The position numbers and the translations under genes were made by a program. The notes under the pieces were generated by a model. That model was not told the origin of the DNA, ran no database searches, and was given only the letters and a program-made list of their open reading frames with translations. Below, piece after piece: positions 10,413 through 18,714 of a DNA stretch of 64,000 nt (position 1 is its first letter; the number at the start of each line of letters is the position of its first letter). Source of the stretch: Garcia nutans (lineage: Eukaryota; Streptophyta; Magnoliopsida; Malpighiales; Euphorbiaceae); contig CANTUV010000024.1 in assembly GCA_947685225.1 (NCBI GenBank), positions 17,936,001 through 18,000,000 of the forward strand, read 5' to 3'.

Positions 10413-10721
10413 CATTCATTAAAAATAACACGCATTGATTCTTCAACTACTAGTGTTCTCTTATGAAATACTCTATATGCTTTGCTAGATGATAAATATC
10501 CTAAAAATATGACTTCATCCAATTTGGATGAGAATTTTCCAAGATTATCCTCAATATTCAATATAATGAATTTGCATCCAAACACTCTTAGGTATGAGAT
10601 TTTGGGTATTCTTCCATTCTATAGCTCAGAAGAAGTTTTGTTTATCAAAGGCCTTTTGTAAACACGATTTGAAATATAACAAGTGGTATTAATGGTTTTT
10701 GCCCAAAAGTAAGAGGGTAAA
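10413..10721 (-). pseudogene. Sire-like copia integrase C-terminal fragment (copy 1)
   Basis: The minus strand encodes SYFWAKTINTTCYISNRV, then YLRVFGCKFIILNIEDNLGK, DEVIFLGYLSSSKAYRVF and KRTLVVEESMRVIFNE. This is the integrase C-terminal region typical of Sire elements. It is cut at 10412 by the Tat LTR and at 10721 by the Tekay-1 LTR. A near-identical copy lies at 18395-18714. It ends on the plus strand in GTAAA, the target duplication of Tekay-1. In copy 1 a TAG (near 10622) replaces the Gln codon of the second copy. Confidence 0.85.
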
Positions 10722-13278
10722 AGTAATATCCTAAAATGTGCCCTAGAAGTATTGATGTAATTATTGTTTGATTTGAATTAAATGTATAGGTGTATTGGGA
10801 AAGGAAAGAGTGTATAGAGAGAAGTGTATATGTTGTTATATGATAATATATATAACATATATGCAAGTCAAAAGAGTGGTCAAGGGAAGAAGATATTTTA
10901 ATTTGGGATTTGTGAAATGTCTAAAGAGGGCAAGTGCTTTAAAGGAAATTAAAACAAATTGTATAAGGGTGTTTAGGTAATTGCTCATGTTGAAATACTT
11001 GGTGGAGATTTAAAGAGAAGTTGACTTTGTTTCTTCATTGTTCTTTTCCTCTTTTCTTTTTGTTGTGGCCGGCTCCTCCATAGACAAGGGAAAGCAAGTG
11101 AACAAGAGAGGATTTTGATGTTCTAAGCTCAAATTGAAGGAAGATCTAAGTGATCAAGTTGGTGATTCAAGAAGTTTTATAACTTTGGTAAGTCCTCTTT
11201 TGATATCTTTGCTTATTTGAAGTTGTGTTGAGAAATTGATAGATGATTTAAGAGTGTGTTGTTTGATTTTGATATATTTAAGAGTGTTTTATTAGATTGA
11301 TTATGAATTTTAAGGATGGATTGAAGAAAAGAGTAAGTTGGTTGGAAGAGATGGTGTTGTATTTGTGTTTTGGGTTTTGTGATGATATTTGTGATTTGTT
11401 TTGTTATAGATGTGGAGTTGTTTTGGTGTTTTTGTGAGTTTAAGATGGTTTTTGGGTATGTTTTGTTAAGTTTGTTGAAAGTGGATGTTGGTGAAAAGAA
11501 GTGTTTTGTTGGGTGTTTTGTTGTTTTGGCCGGAATCTGAGTTTTTGGCCTGACACGCCCATGAGCACGTCCAGAGTCTTAGGCGTGTCAATTGTGTTGG
11601 AGGTAGTAGGTTTGACACGACCAGTAACACGCCCGTGTTATTTAGCGTGTCATAGCTACTGTGAGATTGGAAAGTTTACACGGCCATGAGCACGCTCATG
11701 TTGTTGGACGTGTTGATATTTTTCAGACAGGCAGAATGTATTACACGACCAGTGACACGCTCGTGGTTCTGAGCGTGTAAAAGTTTCTGTGTTGTGGAGT
11801 TAGAGCACGGTCAGGGACACGCCCGTGTGGTTGAGCGTGTCATGTTTAGAGTTTGCCCTAGTTAACTCTTAGTTTGATTATCTCATGTGTATCCCTAAGC
11901 AAGTGTATGTTATTATTTTGGATTAGGTCTTGAAGAAAGTGATTTGTCATTGATCTAAGAAGTAAATGAATCTTGGAAAAGGAAAGTGTTTAGAGTTGTG
12001 TGAATTGTTATTGAGGTAAGTACAAACCTTGCATTGTTGCATACATTCAATTGATATGAAATTATTGTTATATATGAATAATGTTATGTTTTGCACATTG
12101 TAAATCTTGTGAAATGTACTATATGTATTATGTGAAATGAGAATATTGAGACATGTATGCATATATGATTATGAACATGTGAAAGATGATGTATTATAAT
12201 GTGAATTGAGATATGATGATTCAAATGTGATGAGAAGCCATTGTGAGTGGCTATGGTTATACAAATGAAAGTGTTGAGGCATGATTGCCTATTTGATAGT
12301 GAGATACAAATTGAGAAAGAGAATAATGATATAATTGTATGTTTAATATGTTATTCAGTTTCAGAGTTCTGGATTTGGGTGGCATGCCTATGAAATTATG
12401 AATAGTAACAGTCTTGCCGGGTTGAGGATCTCTTCAATTTGAGTTGAATTGAGGTCCAAGAGACTGGGTCTGTTACATTATGAGAATTGTGATTATGAGA
12501 TATATGATTGGTAACAGTCTTGCCGGGTTGAGGATCTCCTCAATTTGTTGAGTTGATGGTCCAAGAGACTGGGTCTGTTACACTATCCATGGATAGATAT
12601 ATATATATATATATATATGTTGCCTACGGGCTTGGTTATTGTGATTATGAACCAAAGCAGAAACTCTGAATTCTGAATATCGTATTAAACACTTGTTGGG
12701 CCCATAGGTGTCTATGTCATGTTGATGTATGAATGATGTTATAATGTGATGAAATAATGTAATATTCATGAAATATTGTATATTGAGTATGAATTTTATT
12801 GTTTGATTGTATATCATTGTTATTGATTAAGCTTTATAGCATTATGGTTTGTACTACTGAGTTGTTGGCTCAGCGCGATTATGATTCATCGCGCAGGTGA
12901 TAGAGGTGATAGAGTTGAGATGGAGAATTCCTCTAGACCTAGTTGAGGTTGTTTTGATTGTGAAGAGTTGGATTAAAGCTTAAAGATCAGAGAGTCAAAC
13001 TGCCAATCATGTATATATTTCATATTTTGTAATTTTTGAGGTTTAATGTATTTATATTTGTAAATTTTGGATGTAACTTCCATTGCGTAATAAACAAACG
13101 TTTTTATCTAATGTGTCTTATGATTTTCATTTCTCTTTATTTGGTATTGCTTAAATTTTTAGTTTTACTTTAAATATGATTTGTGTATTTTTAAAGTGTG
13201 TCATTTCTATATTCAGTATACGTATAATACGATTGTATAAGCATGCTTTGTACGTATACGGGATATAGGGGTGTTACA
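10722..13278 (+). repeat. 5' LTR of Tekay-1
   Basis: It begins AGTAATATCC (terminal T changed to A) and ends GGGGTGTTACA at 13278. The copy at 18715-21268 is nearly identical. It includes an array of CGTGTC/GACACG words (about 11555-11850), two stem-loops bracketed by GTAACAG/CTGTTAC (12406-12476, 12511-12581), a TA microsatellite near 12596-12618 and a conserved tail. The left target copy GTAAA is 10717-10721. Confidence 0.92.
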
Positions 13279-13285
13279 ATTGTTT

Positions 13286-13298
13286 TGGTATCAGAGCC
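13286..13298 (+). other. Primer binding site of Tekay-1
   Basis: TGGTATCAGAGCC, complementary to initiator-Met tRNA, seven bases after the LTR end. Confidence 0.95.
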
Positions 13299-13449
13299 TA
13301 GGTTTGAGATTCTCAACCTAGGTAAAATGAAAGAAAAAAGAATATCTTTGACTTTAAAAGTTAGTTTATGAATAACATACATGTTTGGTATTGGCAGTCT
13401 CTGATCTTTAATGAGATGTATTCTGCTGTGTTTGCAGACATAGGTTGTG

Positions 13450-14535
13450 ATGGATTCTCACTTACGTCCGTCAGTAGAGGGAAGTGCGGAGAGTGTAGCT
13501 CCAAGTGAGGTTAGAGAGGAAGTTAGAGTGGATAGTGCTGGAGAGGTACCTGCTTCTGTGTCGGGGAGACCGGCTGGTGATGAGGTTCCACCAGTTTGGC
13601 TTAGGCATGTGGTAGAGATATTGAGGCAAGCACCAGTGCAACCACCGCCATCACCCCCACAGCCTTTGGTATCAGTGAGACAGTATGATAAATTAAGGAA
13701 GTATGGAGCAGAAGATTTTCTAGGTACTATTGATCCAGCTATAGCTGAGCAGTGGCTAGATAAAGTACAGAGAATATTTGTTCAGTTACAAGCCACTCCA
13801 GAAGAAAAATTTGATTATGCAAGATCATTGTTGCAGAAGGACGCATATGATTGGTGGAAGACAGTGCCCCATGCTATGGATGATCCACCAACATTGTCCT
13901 ATGATGATTTCCTACGGGAGTTTGAGCGAAAATATACTCCAAGGGAGTATAAAGATGTGAAGAAGATGGAGTTTCTGACCTTGAGGCAAGATCACCGGTC
14001 TGTGACGGAGTATGAGTTAGAATTTATCCGGTATAGCCACTACACCGAGGGAATTATTTTTGACGAGATTGACAGGTGTAGAAGATTTGAGGAGGGATTG
14101 AGACCCTCAATTATGTGTCTTGTGGCTGGTTCTAGATATCAAGACTTTTCCCAACTGGTTGCAGCAGCTAGGAGTGTGGAAAGAGCTCAGAATATTGCAG
14201 CAGCTGCTTCTGAGGAAGAGATCAGGGTTAGTAGACCCCAGTTTGAGGCAGGGTCTTCTTCTGTGAAAAGAGGTAGGGGAAGTTTTGTTCCCAGAATCAA
14301 TCGAAGTCAGAGACAGGCTGGTAGGTCGATTCAGTTTCAGAGACAGAGATCGAGATCTACAGCTTCAGTAGCGAGTGCTCCTACTCCGGTAGTTCAGAGA
14401 TCCCCTCCACTTGTGTGTGCTCAGTGTGGTGGAACACATAGGGGTGCTTGTTGGAGGAATAGTGGACCAGCTGTGTGCTTTAGATGTGCATCTCCGGATC
14501 ATTTTATTAGAGAGTGTCCAGAGATGCGAGAATAG
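13450..14535 (+). CDS. gag: Tekay-1 gag (capsid and nucleocapsid), truncated by a stop
   Basis: The ATG at 13450 follows the leader and matches the gag start of Tekay-2. The 361-residue product has an acidic Ser/Pro-rich N-terminus, a retrotransposon gag core (WLDKVQRIFVQLQATPEEKF, YDWWKTVP, FLREFERKYTPREYKD, FEEGLRPSI) and a basic region, then a CCHC zinc knuckle CFRCASPDHFIRECP near the C-terminus. A TAG at 14533-14535 ends it. The same frame continues past a TGA at 14680 into protease, so the stop breaks a gag-pol polyprotein. The role would be particle assembly and RNA binding. Confidence 0.9.
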   Translation: MDSHLRPSVEGSAESVAPSEVREEVRVDSAGEVPASVSGRPAGDEVPPVWLRHVVEILRQAPVQPPPSPPQPLVSVRQYDKLRKYGAEDFLGTIDPAIAEQWLDKVQRIFVQLQATPEEKFDYARSLLQKDAYDWWKTVPHAMDDPPTLSYDDFLREFERKYTPREYKDVKKMEFLTLRQDHRSVTEYELEFIRYSHYTEGIIFDEIDRCRRFEEGLRPSIMCLVAGSRYQDFSQLVAAARSVERAQNIAAAASEEEIRVSRPQFEAGSSSVKRGRGSFVPRINRSQRQAGRSIQFQRQRSRSTASVASAPTPVVQRSPPLVCAQCGGTHRGACWRNSGPAVCFRCASPDHFIRECPEMRE

Positions 14536-14691
14536 AGGTCAGCAGATTCTGTAGTTTCTCGACCTAGTGTCAGAGGTGGTCGAGGGGGCAGAAGTTTTAG
14601 CAGAGGGGGTAGACCTGGGTATAGTCAGAGAGGATCTTCATCCAGGGATACTAGACCAGATGAGGCTGGGCCTTCTCAATGAGTTTATGTG

Positions 14692-16155
14692 ATGCAGAGG
14701 CAGCCAGATGCTTCGGCAGTCATAGCTGGTACTTTCTCTTTATTTGGTATTTCAGTACTTGCTTTGATTGATCCAGGATCTACACATTCATATATTAGTG
14801 CATCTGTTTTGCCTGTGTCTGAATTGCATGCTGAATCCCTAGGATTTGATGTATTGGTGACAAATCCGTTAGGGCATAGTGTGATTGTTAGTAAGGTGCA
14901 CCGGAATAGTGCAGTAGTGGTGCAAGGTGAGGAGTTCCTTGGAGATTTAATTGAAATGCCTTTTAAGGAATATGATTTGATCCTAGGCATGGATTGGTTA
15001 TCTAGACATGGAGCTATGGTAGATTGTAAAAAGAAAGTTGTTACTTTGAGAACTGGTGATGGTAGAGAGGTGATAGTATCTAGTGAGCAGGGACAGCTAG
15101 CATCCTTGTTTGTTTCAGCTGTTGCAGCTAGAAGATTGATTAGAAAAGGGTGTGATGCTTATCTTGCTCATGTGATGGATACTAGAGTAAGGGGTTCTCA
15201 AATTGATAGTATATCCACAGTTGCAGAGTTTCCAGATGTGTTTCCAGAGGAGTTGCCAGGGTTGCCTCCTGAGAGAGAGGTGGAGTTTGGTATTGAATTA
15301 TTGCCTGGTACCACTCCTATCTCTATTACTCCTTATAGAATGGCACCTGCTGAACTGAGAGAATTGAAGGTGCAATTGCAGGAGTTGTTAGATAAAGGGT
15401 TTGTTCGCCCTGGTGTTTCACCGTGGGGAGCTCCTGTTTTGTTTGTGAAGAAGAAGGATGGTACTATGAGATTGTGTATCGATTATAGGCAATTAAACAA
15501 GGTGACTATTAAAAATAAATATCCTTTGCCTAGAATTGATGATCTCTTTGACCAATTGAAGGGTGAAGCAGTATTTTCCAAGATTGATTTGAGATCAGGG
15601 TACCATCAGTTAAGAGTCAGAGCTGAAGATGTTCCTAAGACAGCCTTTCGTACAAGGTATGGGCATTATGAGTTTCTAGTTATACCTTTTGGTTTGACGA
15701 ATGCACCGGTAGTTTTTATGGACTTGATGAATAGGGTGTTTAGGCCCTATTTGGATCAGTTTGTGGTAGTTTTTATTGATGAAATATTGGTGTATTCGCG
15801 TAATAAGGAGGAGCATGACAAGTATCTGCAGATTGTGCTGCAAATCTTGAGAGAGAAGCAATTGTTTGCTAAGCTATCGAAGTGTGAGTTTTGGCTTGAT
15901 CAAGTAACTTTTCTAGGTCATATAGTTTCAGCAGAGGGTATTAGAGTTGATCCGAGTAAGGTTGAAGCTATTTTGAATTGGAGTCCACCAAAGTCTATGA
16001 CTGAAGTTAGAAGTTTTCTGGGTTTGGCAGGCTATTACCGACAGTTTGTGAAAGGATTTTCTTTGATAGCTACTCCACTTACCAGATTACTTCGAAAGGG
16101 AGTTAGATTTATGTGGACAGATCAGTGTCAAGCTAGTTTTGATCAGTTGAAATAA
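14692..16155 (+). CDS. pol: Tekay-1 pol: aspartic protease and reverse transcriptase segment
   Basis: It is in the same frame as gag. The protease motif LIDPGSTHSYIS lies near residues 26-37 with its catalytic Asp present. The RT follows from about residue 210: LLDKGFVRPGVSPWGAPVLF, KKDGTMRLCIDYRQLNKVT, YPLPRIDDLFDQLKG, FSKIDLRSGYHQLRV and IPFGLTNAP. The catalytic FIDD box reads FIDE at residues 361-364, losing the second metal-binding Asp, so activity should be abolished. Connection-domain sequence follows, ending at TAA 16153-16155. RT would copy element RNA to DNA. Confidence 0.93.
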   Translation: MQRQPDASAVIAGTFSLFGISVLALIDPGSTHSYISASVLPVSELHAESLGFDVLVTNPLGHSVIVSKVHRNSAVVVQGEEFLGDLIEMPFKEYDLILGMDWLSRHGAMVDCKKKVVTLRTGDGREVIVSSEQGQLASLFVSAVAARRLIRKGCDAYLAHVMDTRVRGSQIDSISTVAEFPDVFPEELPGLPPEREVEFGIELLPGTTPISITPYRMAPAELRELKVQLQELLDKGFVRPGVSPWGAPVLFVKKKDGTMRLCIDYRQLNKVTIKNKYPLPRIDDLFDQLKGEAVFSKIDLRSGYHQLRVRAEDVPKTAFRTRYGHYEFLVIPFGLTNAPVVFMDLMNRVFRPYLDQFVVVFIDEILVYSRNKEEHDKYLQIVLQILREKQLFAKLSKCEFWLDQVTFLGHIVSAEGIRVDPSKVEAILNWSPPKSMTEVRSFLGLAGYYRQFVKGFSLIATPLTRLLRKGVRFMWTDQCQASFDQLK

Positions 16156-16920
16156 ATGTTGACTCAAGCGCCTGTTCTTACTTTACCTGTGGAAGATAAA
16201 CCATATGTGATCTACAGTGATGCTTCACATAATGGTTTGGGTTGTGTGCTGATGCAAGAAGGTAAAGTTATAGCTTATGCTTCTCGACAGTTGAAACCGC
16301 ATGAGCTCAATTATCCGACCCATGATTTAGAGCTAGCAGCCATTGTGTTTGCATTGAAGATTTGGCGACACTATTTGTATGGGGAGAAGTGTTATATTTA
16401 TACAGATCATAAAAGTTTAAAATATTTGGGTGTTCAAAGAGAGCTCAATCTTCGACAGAGGAGATGGTTGGAGCTTATTAAAGACTACGACTGTTTGATT
16501 GATTATCATCCTGGTAAGGCAAATGTTGTTGCTGATGCCTTGAGTCAGAAGTCTTTAGCAGGTTTGACTATTTATTCGCTCTCGTTGCTTGTTGAGTTGA
16601 GAGCGTTGCATGCTAGTTTTGTATCTTGTGATGATGGTGCATTGTTGGCACAGTTGCAATTGAAACCGGTATTGTTGGATCAGATTGAAGAGGCTCAATT
16701 GGCTGATGAGAAGGTTCAAAAGATTGTTTCAGATTGTCAGAATGGAAAGAGTCGAGATTTTATTGTGAGAAGGGATGGGAGTCTTTGGTTTAAAAACAGA
16801 TTGTGTGTACCTGATGATACTAATTTGAGAAGGATTATTTTAGAAGAAGCACATCAGTCAGTATTTACTATGCATCCGGGCAATACAAAGATGTATCATG
16901 ATTTGAAGCAGCATTACTAG
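16156..16920 (+). CDS. pol: Tekay-1 pol: RNase H and integrase zinc-finger segment
   Basis: This is the same frame, just after the TAA. RNase H is recognised by YSDASHNGLGCVLMQ, ASRQLKPHELNYPTHDLELA, WRHYLYG and YTDHKSLKYL, which supply its acidic residues, and by DYHPGKANVVADALS. The start of the integrase HHCC finger follows (EEAHQSVFTMHPG). It ends at TAG 16918-16920, where a Trp is usual in the family. RNase H would remove template RNA during reverse transcription. Confidence 0.92.
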   Translation: MLTQAPVLTLPVEDKPYVIYSDASHNGLGCVLMQEGKVIAYASRQLKPHELNYPTHDLELAAIVFALKIWRHYLYGEKCYIYTDHKSLKYLGVQRELNLRQRRWLELIKDYDCLIDYHPGKANVVADALSQKSLAGLTIYSLSLLVELRALHASFVSCDDGALLAQLQLKPVLLDQIEEAQLADEKVQKIVSDCQNGKSRDFIVRRDGSLWFKNRLCVPDDTNLRRIILEEAHQSVFTMHPGNTKMYHDLKQHY

Positions 16921-18016
16921 TGGTCTGGGTTGAAGAGAGACATTCCAGATTTTGTATCTAAATGTCTCACATGTCAGAGGGTAAAAGCTGAGCATCAAGT
17001 TCCAACCGGGTTGCTTCAACCTTTGTCAGTGCCTGAATGGAAGTGGGAAAGAGTGACAATGGATTTTGTGTCTGGTTTACCATTGACACAAAGGAAACAT
17101 GATGCTATTTGGGTAATTGTTGATAGGTTGACTAAGACAGCTCATTTTAGCTGAGCTGTATATCCATGAGATTGTGAAGTTGCATGGTATCCCAATTTCT
17201 GTAGTGTCTGATCGAGATCCCCGATTTACTTCAAGGTTTTGGAAGAGTTTACATGGTGCTTTGGGTTCTCGATTACACTTCAGCATTGCTTTTCATCCGC
17301 AGACAGATGGGCAGTCAGAGAGGGAGATACAGATTATTGAGGACATGTTGAGAAGCTGTGTCATTGATTTCTCTGGAAGTTGGGATAATTTTTTGCCACT
17401 TGTGGAATTTTCTTACAATAACAGTCATCAATCCAGCATTGGTATGGCACCATTCGAAGCATTGTATGGTAGACGGTGTAGGACACCTTTATGTTGGAGT
17501 GAACTTGGAGAAGGTAAGTTAATTGGTCCTGATTTGGTTAAAGAAACCAAAGAGAAAGTAAAAATGATTTGAGATAGGTTGAAAACAGCTTCAGACCGAC
17601 AGAAATCTTATTCAGATTTGAAAAGGAGAGATATAGAGTTTGAGATTGGAGATAAGGTATTTTTGAAAGTGTCTCCTTGGAAAAAGATTTTGAGATTTGG
17701 TCGAAGAGGGAAGCTGAGTCCTCGTTTCATTGGACCATATGAAATTTTAGAAAGAGTTGGGCCAGTTGCTTATCGGCTTGCTTTGCCACCTAAGTTGGAT
17801 AGAATCCATAATGTATTCCATGTTTCTATGTTGAGGAGATACAGGTCGAATCCATCTCATGTTTTGTCAATTGAATCTATCGAAGTGAGTCTAGATCTGA
17901 CATTTGAAGAAGAACCAATTGCTATTTTGGCACGGGAAGTGAAAGAGTTGAGAAATAAGAAAGTGCCTTTGGTGAAGGTTCTATGGAAGAATCATGGGAG
18001 AGAAGAGGCAACTTGA
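16921..18016 (+). pseudogene. pol: Tekay-1 integrase core and chromodomain-like tail, frameshifted
   Basis: The Cys pair of the zinc finger (SKCLTCQRVKAEHQ) is followed by the integrase core start MDFVSGLPLTQ and VDRLTKTAHF. A deletion of roughly a dozen codons near 17150 then shifts the frame. The core resumes with IPISVVSDRDPRFTSRFW, HPQTDGQSERE and GMAPFEALYGRRCRTP. A TGA at 17570-17572 interrupts it. The C-terminal part has GDKVFLKVSPWK, KLSPRFIGPYEIL and VFHVSMLRRY, ending in the start of a chromodomain-like tail (VKVLWKNHGREEAT) at a TGA where Trp is usual. Integrase would insert the cDNA, and chromodomains bias it toward heterochromatin. Confidence 0.9.
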
Positions 18017-18099
18017 GAGAGTGAGCATGCAATGCGAGATTAGTATCCTCAATTATTTCAGACTTGATATCAGGTAATTTCGAGGACGAAATTTCTTTT

Positions 18100-18113
18100 T
18101 AGAGGGGGAGAAT
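18100..18113 (+). other. Polypurine tract of Tekay-1
   Basis: TAGAGGGGGAGAAT precedes TGTAA, as expected just before a 3' LTR. The counterpart in element C is at 42725-42744 on the minus strand. Confidence 0.85.
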
Positions 18114-18150
18114 TGTAACTTGGGAGAGTGAGCAAGCAATGCGAGATCAG
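18114..18150 (+). other. Templated filler at an aberrant junction
   Basis: From 18116 the sequence repeats, with four or five base changes, the pol 3' end about 105 bases upstream (18009-18043), then joins the duplicated left flank at 18151. The filler carries TGG and CAG where the upstream copy has TGA and TAG. It therefore matches an intact coding version. It looks like DNA-repair filler. Confidence 0.75.
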
Positions 18151-18394
18151 TAAAACCTGCAATGAATTGGCCCAAGCCAATTAGTCGCCAGCGATGAAAT
18201 ATTTCATCGCTGAGTTTGCCCGTCGTTGATTTTTATTTTTAATTTATTTTTTTATCTTTTCTTCTTCTTCTTCTTCTTTTTATTTTTTATTTTAATTAAA
18301 AATACATACTATAAGTAATAAATAATTATTAAAAATATTACAAAAATTTTTTTTGGAATGTTTAAAAATATCGAAATGGACTGGGTCAAAAATT
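18151..18394 (-). repeat. Duplicated fragment of the Tat LTR (second copy of 10157-10412)
   Basis: It starts TAAAACCTGCAATGAATTGG, matching 10157 onward, and includes the palindrome around CAGCGATGAA. Offsets to the first copy stay near 7990-7994 through the following copia and LTR copies, showing one duplicated block. Confidence 0.9.
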
Positions 18395-18714
18395 AAGGGT
18401 TTACACATTCATTAAAAATAACACGCATTGATTCTTCAACTACTAGTGTTCTCTTATGAAATACTCTATATGCTTTGCTAGATGATAAATATCCTAAAAA
18501 TATGCCTTCATCCAATTTGGATGAGAATTTTCCAAGATTATCCTCAATATTCAATATAATGAATTTGCATCCAAACACTCTTAGGTATGAGATTTTGGGT
18601 ATTCTTCCATTCTGTAGCTCAGAAGAAGTTTTATTTATCAAAGGCCTTTTGTAAACACGATTTGAAATATAACAAGTGGTATTAATGGTTTTTGCCCAAA
18701 AGTAAGAGGGTAAA
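18395..18714 (-). pseudogene. Sire-like copia integrase C-terminal fragment (copy 2, duplicated)
   Basis: The minus strand reads RPLINKTSSELQNGRIPKIS then YLRVFGCKFIILNIEDNLGK and KRTLVVEESMRVIFNE. It is nearly identical to 10413-10721, with Gln where copy 1 has a stop. It ends in GTAAA (18710-18714), the left target duplication of the following solo LTR. Confidence 0.85.

Larger units (their letters stand above)
10722..18113 (+). mobile_element. Tekay-type chromovirus Ty3/gypsy retrotransposon, Tekay-1, lacking its own adjacent 3' LTR
   Basis: The order is 5' LTR, initiator-Met primer site, gag, protease, RT, RNase H, integrase, chromodomain-like tail and polypurine tract, as in chromoviruses. 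Gag and pol share one frame with a single shift near 17150 and several stops. Directly after the polypurine tract, where a 3' LTR should begin, there is a 37-base filler and then a second copy of the left flank and LTR. The element therefore has an aberrant 3' end. Confidence 0.92.
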
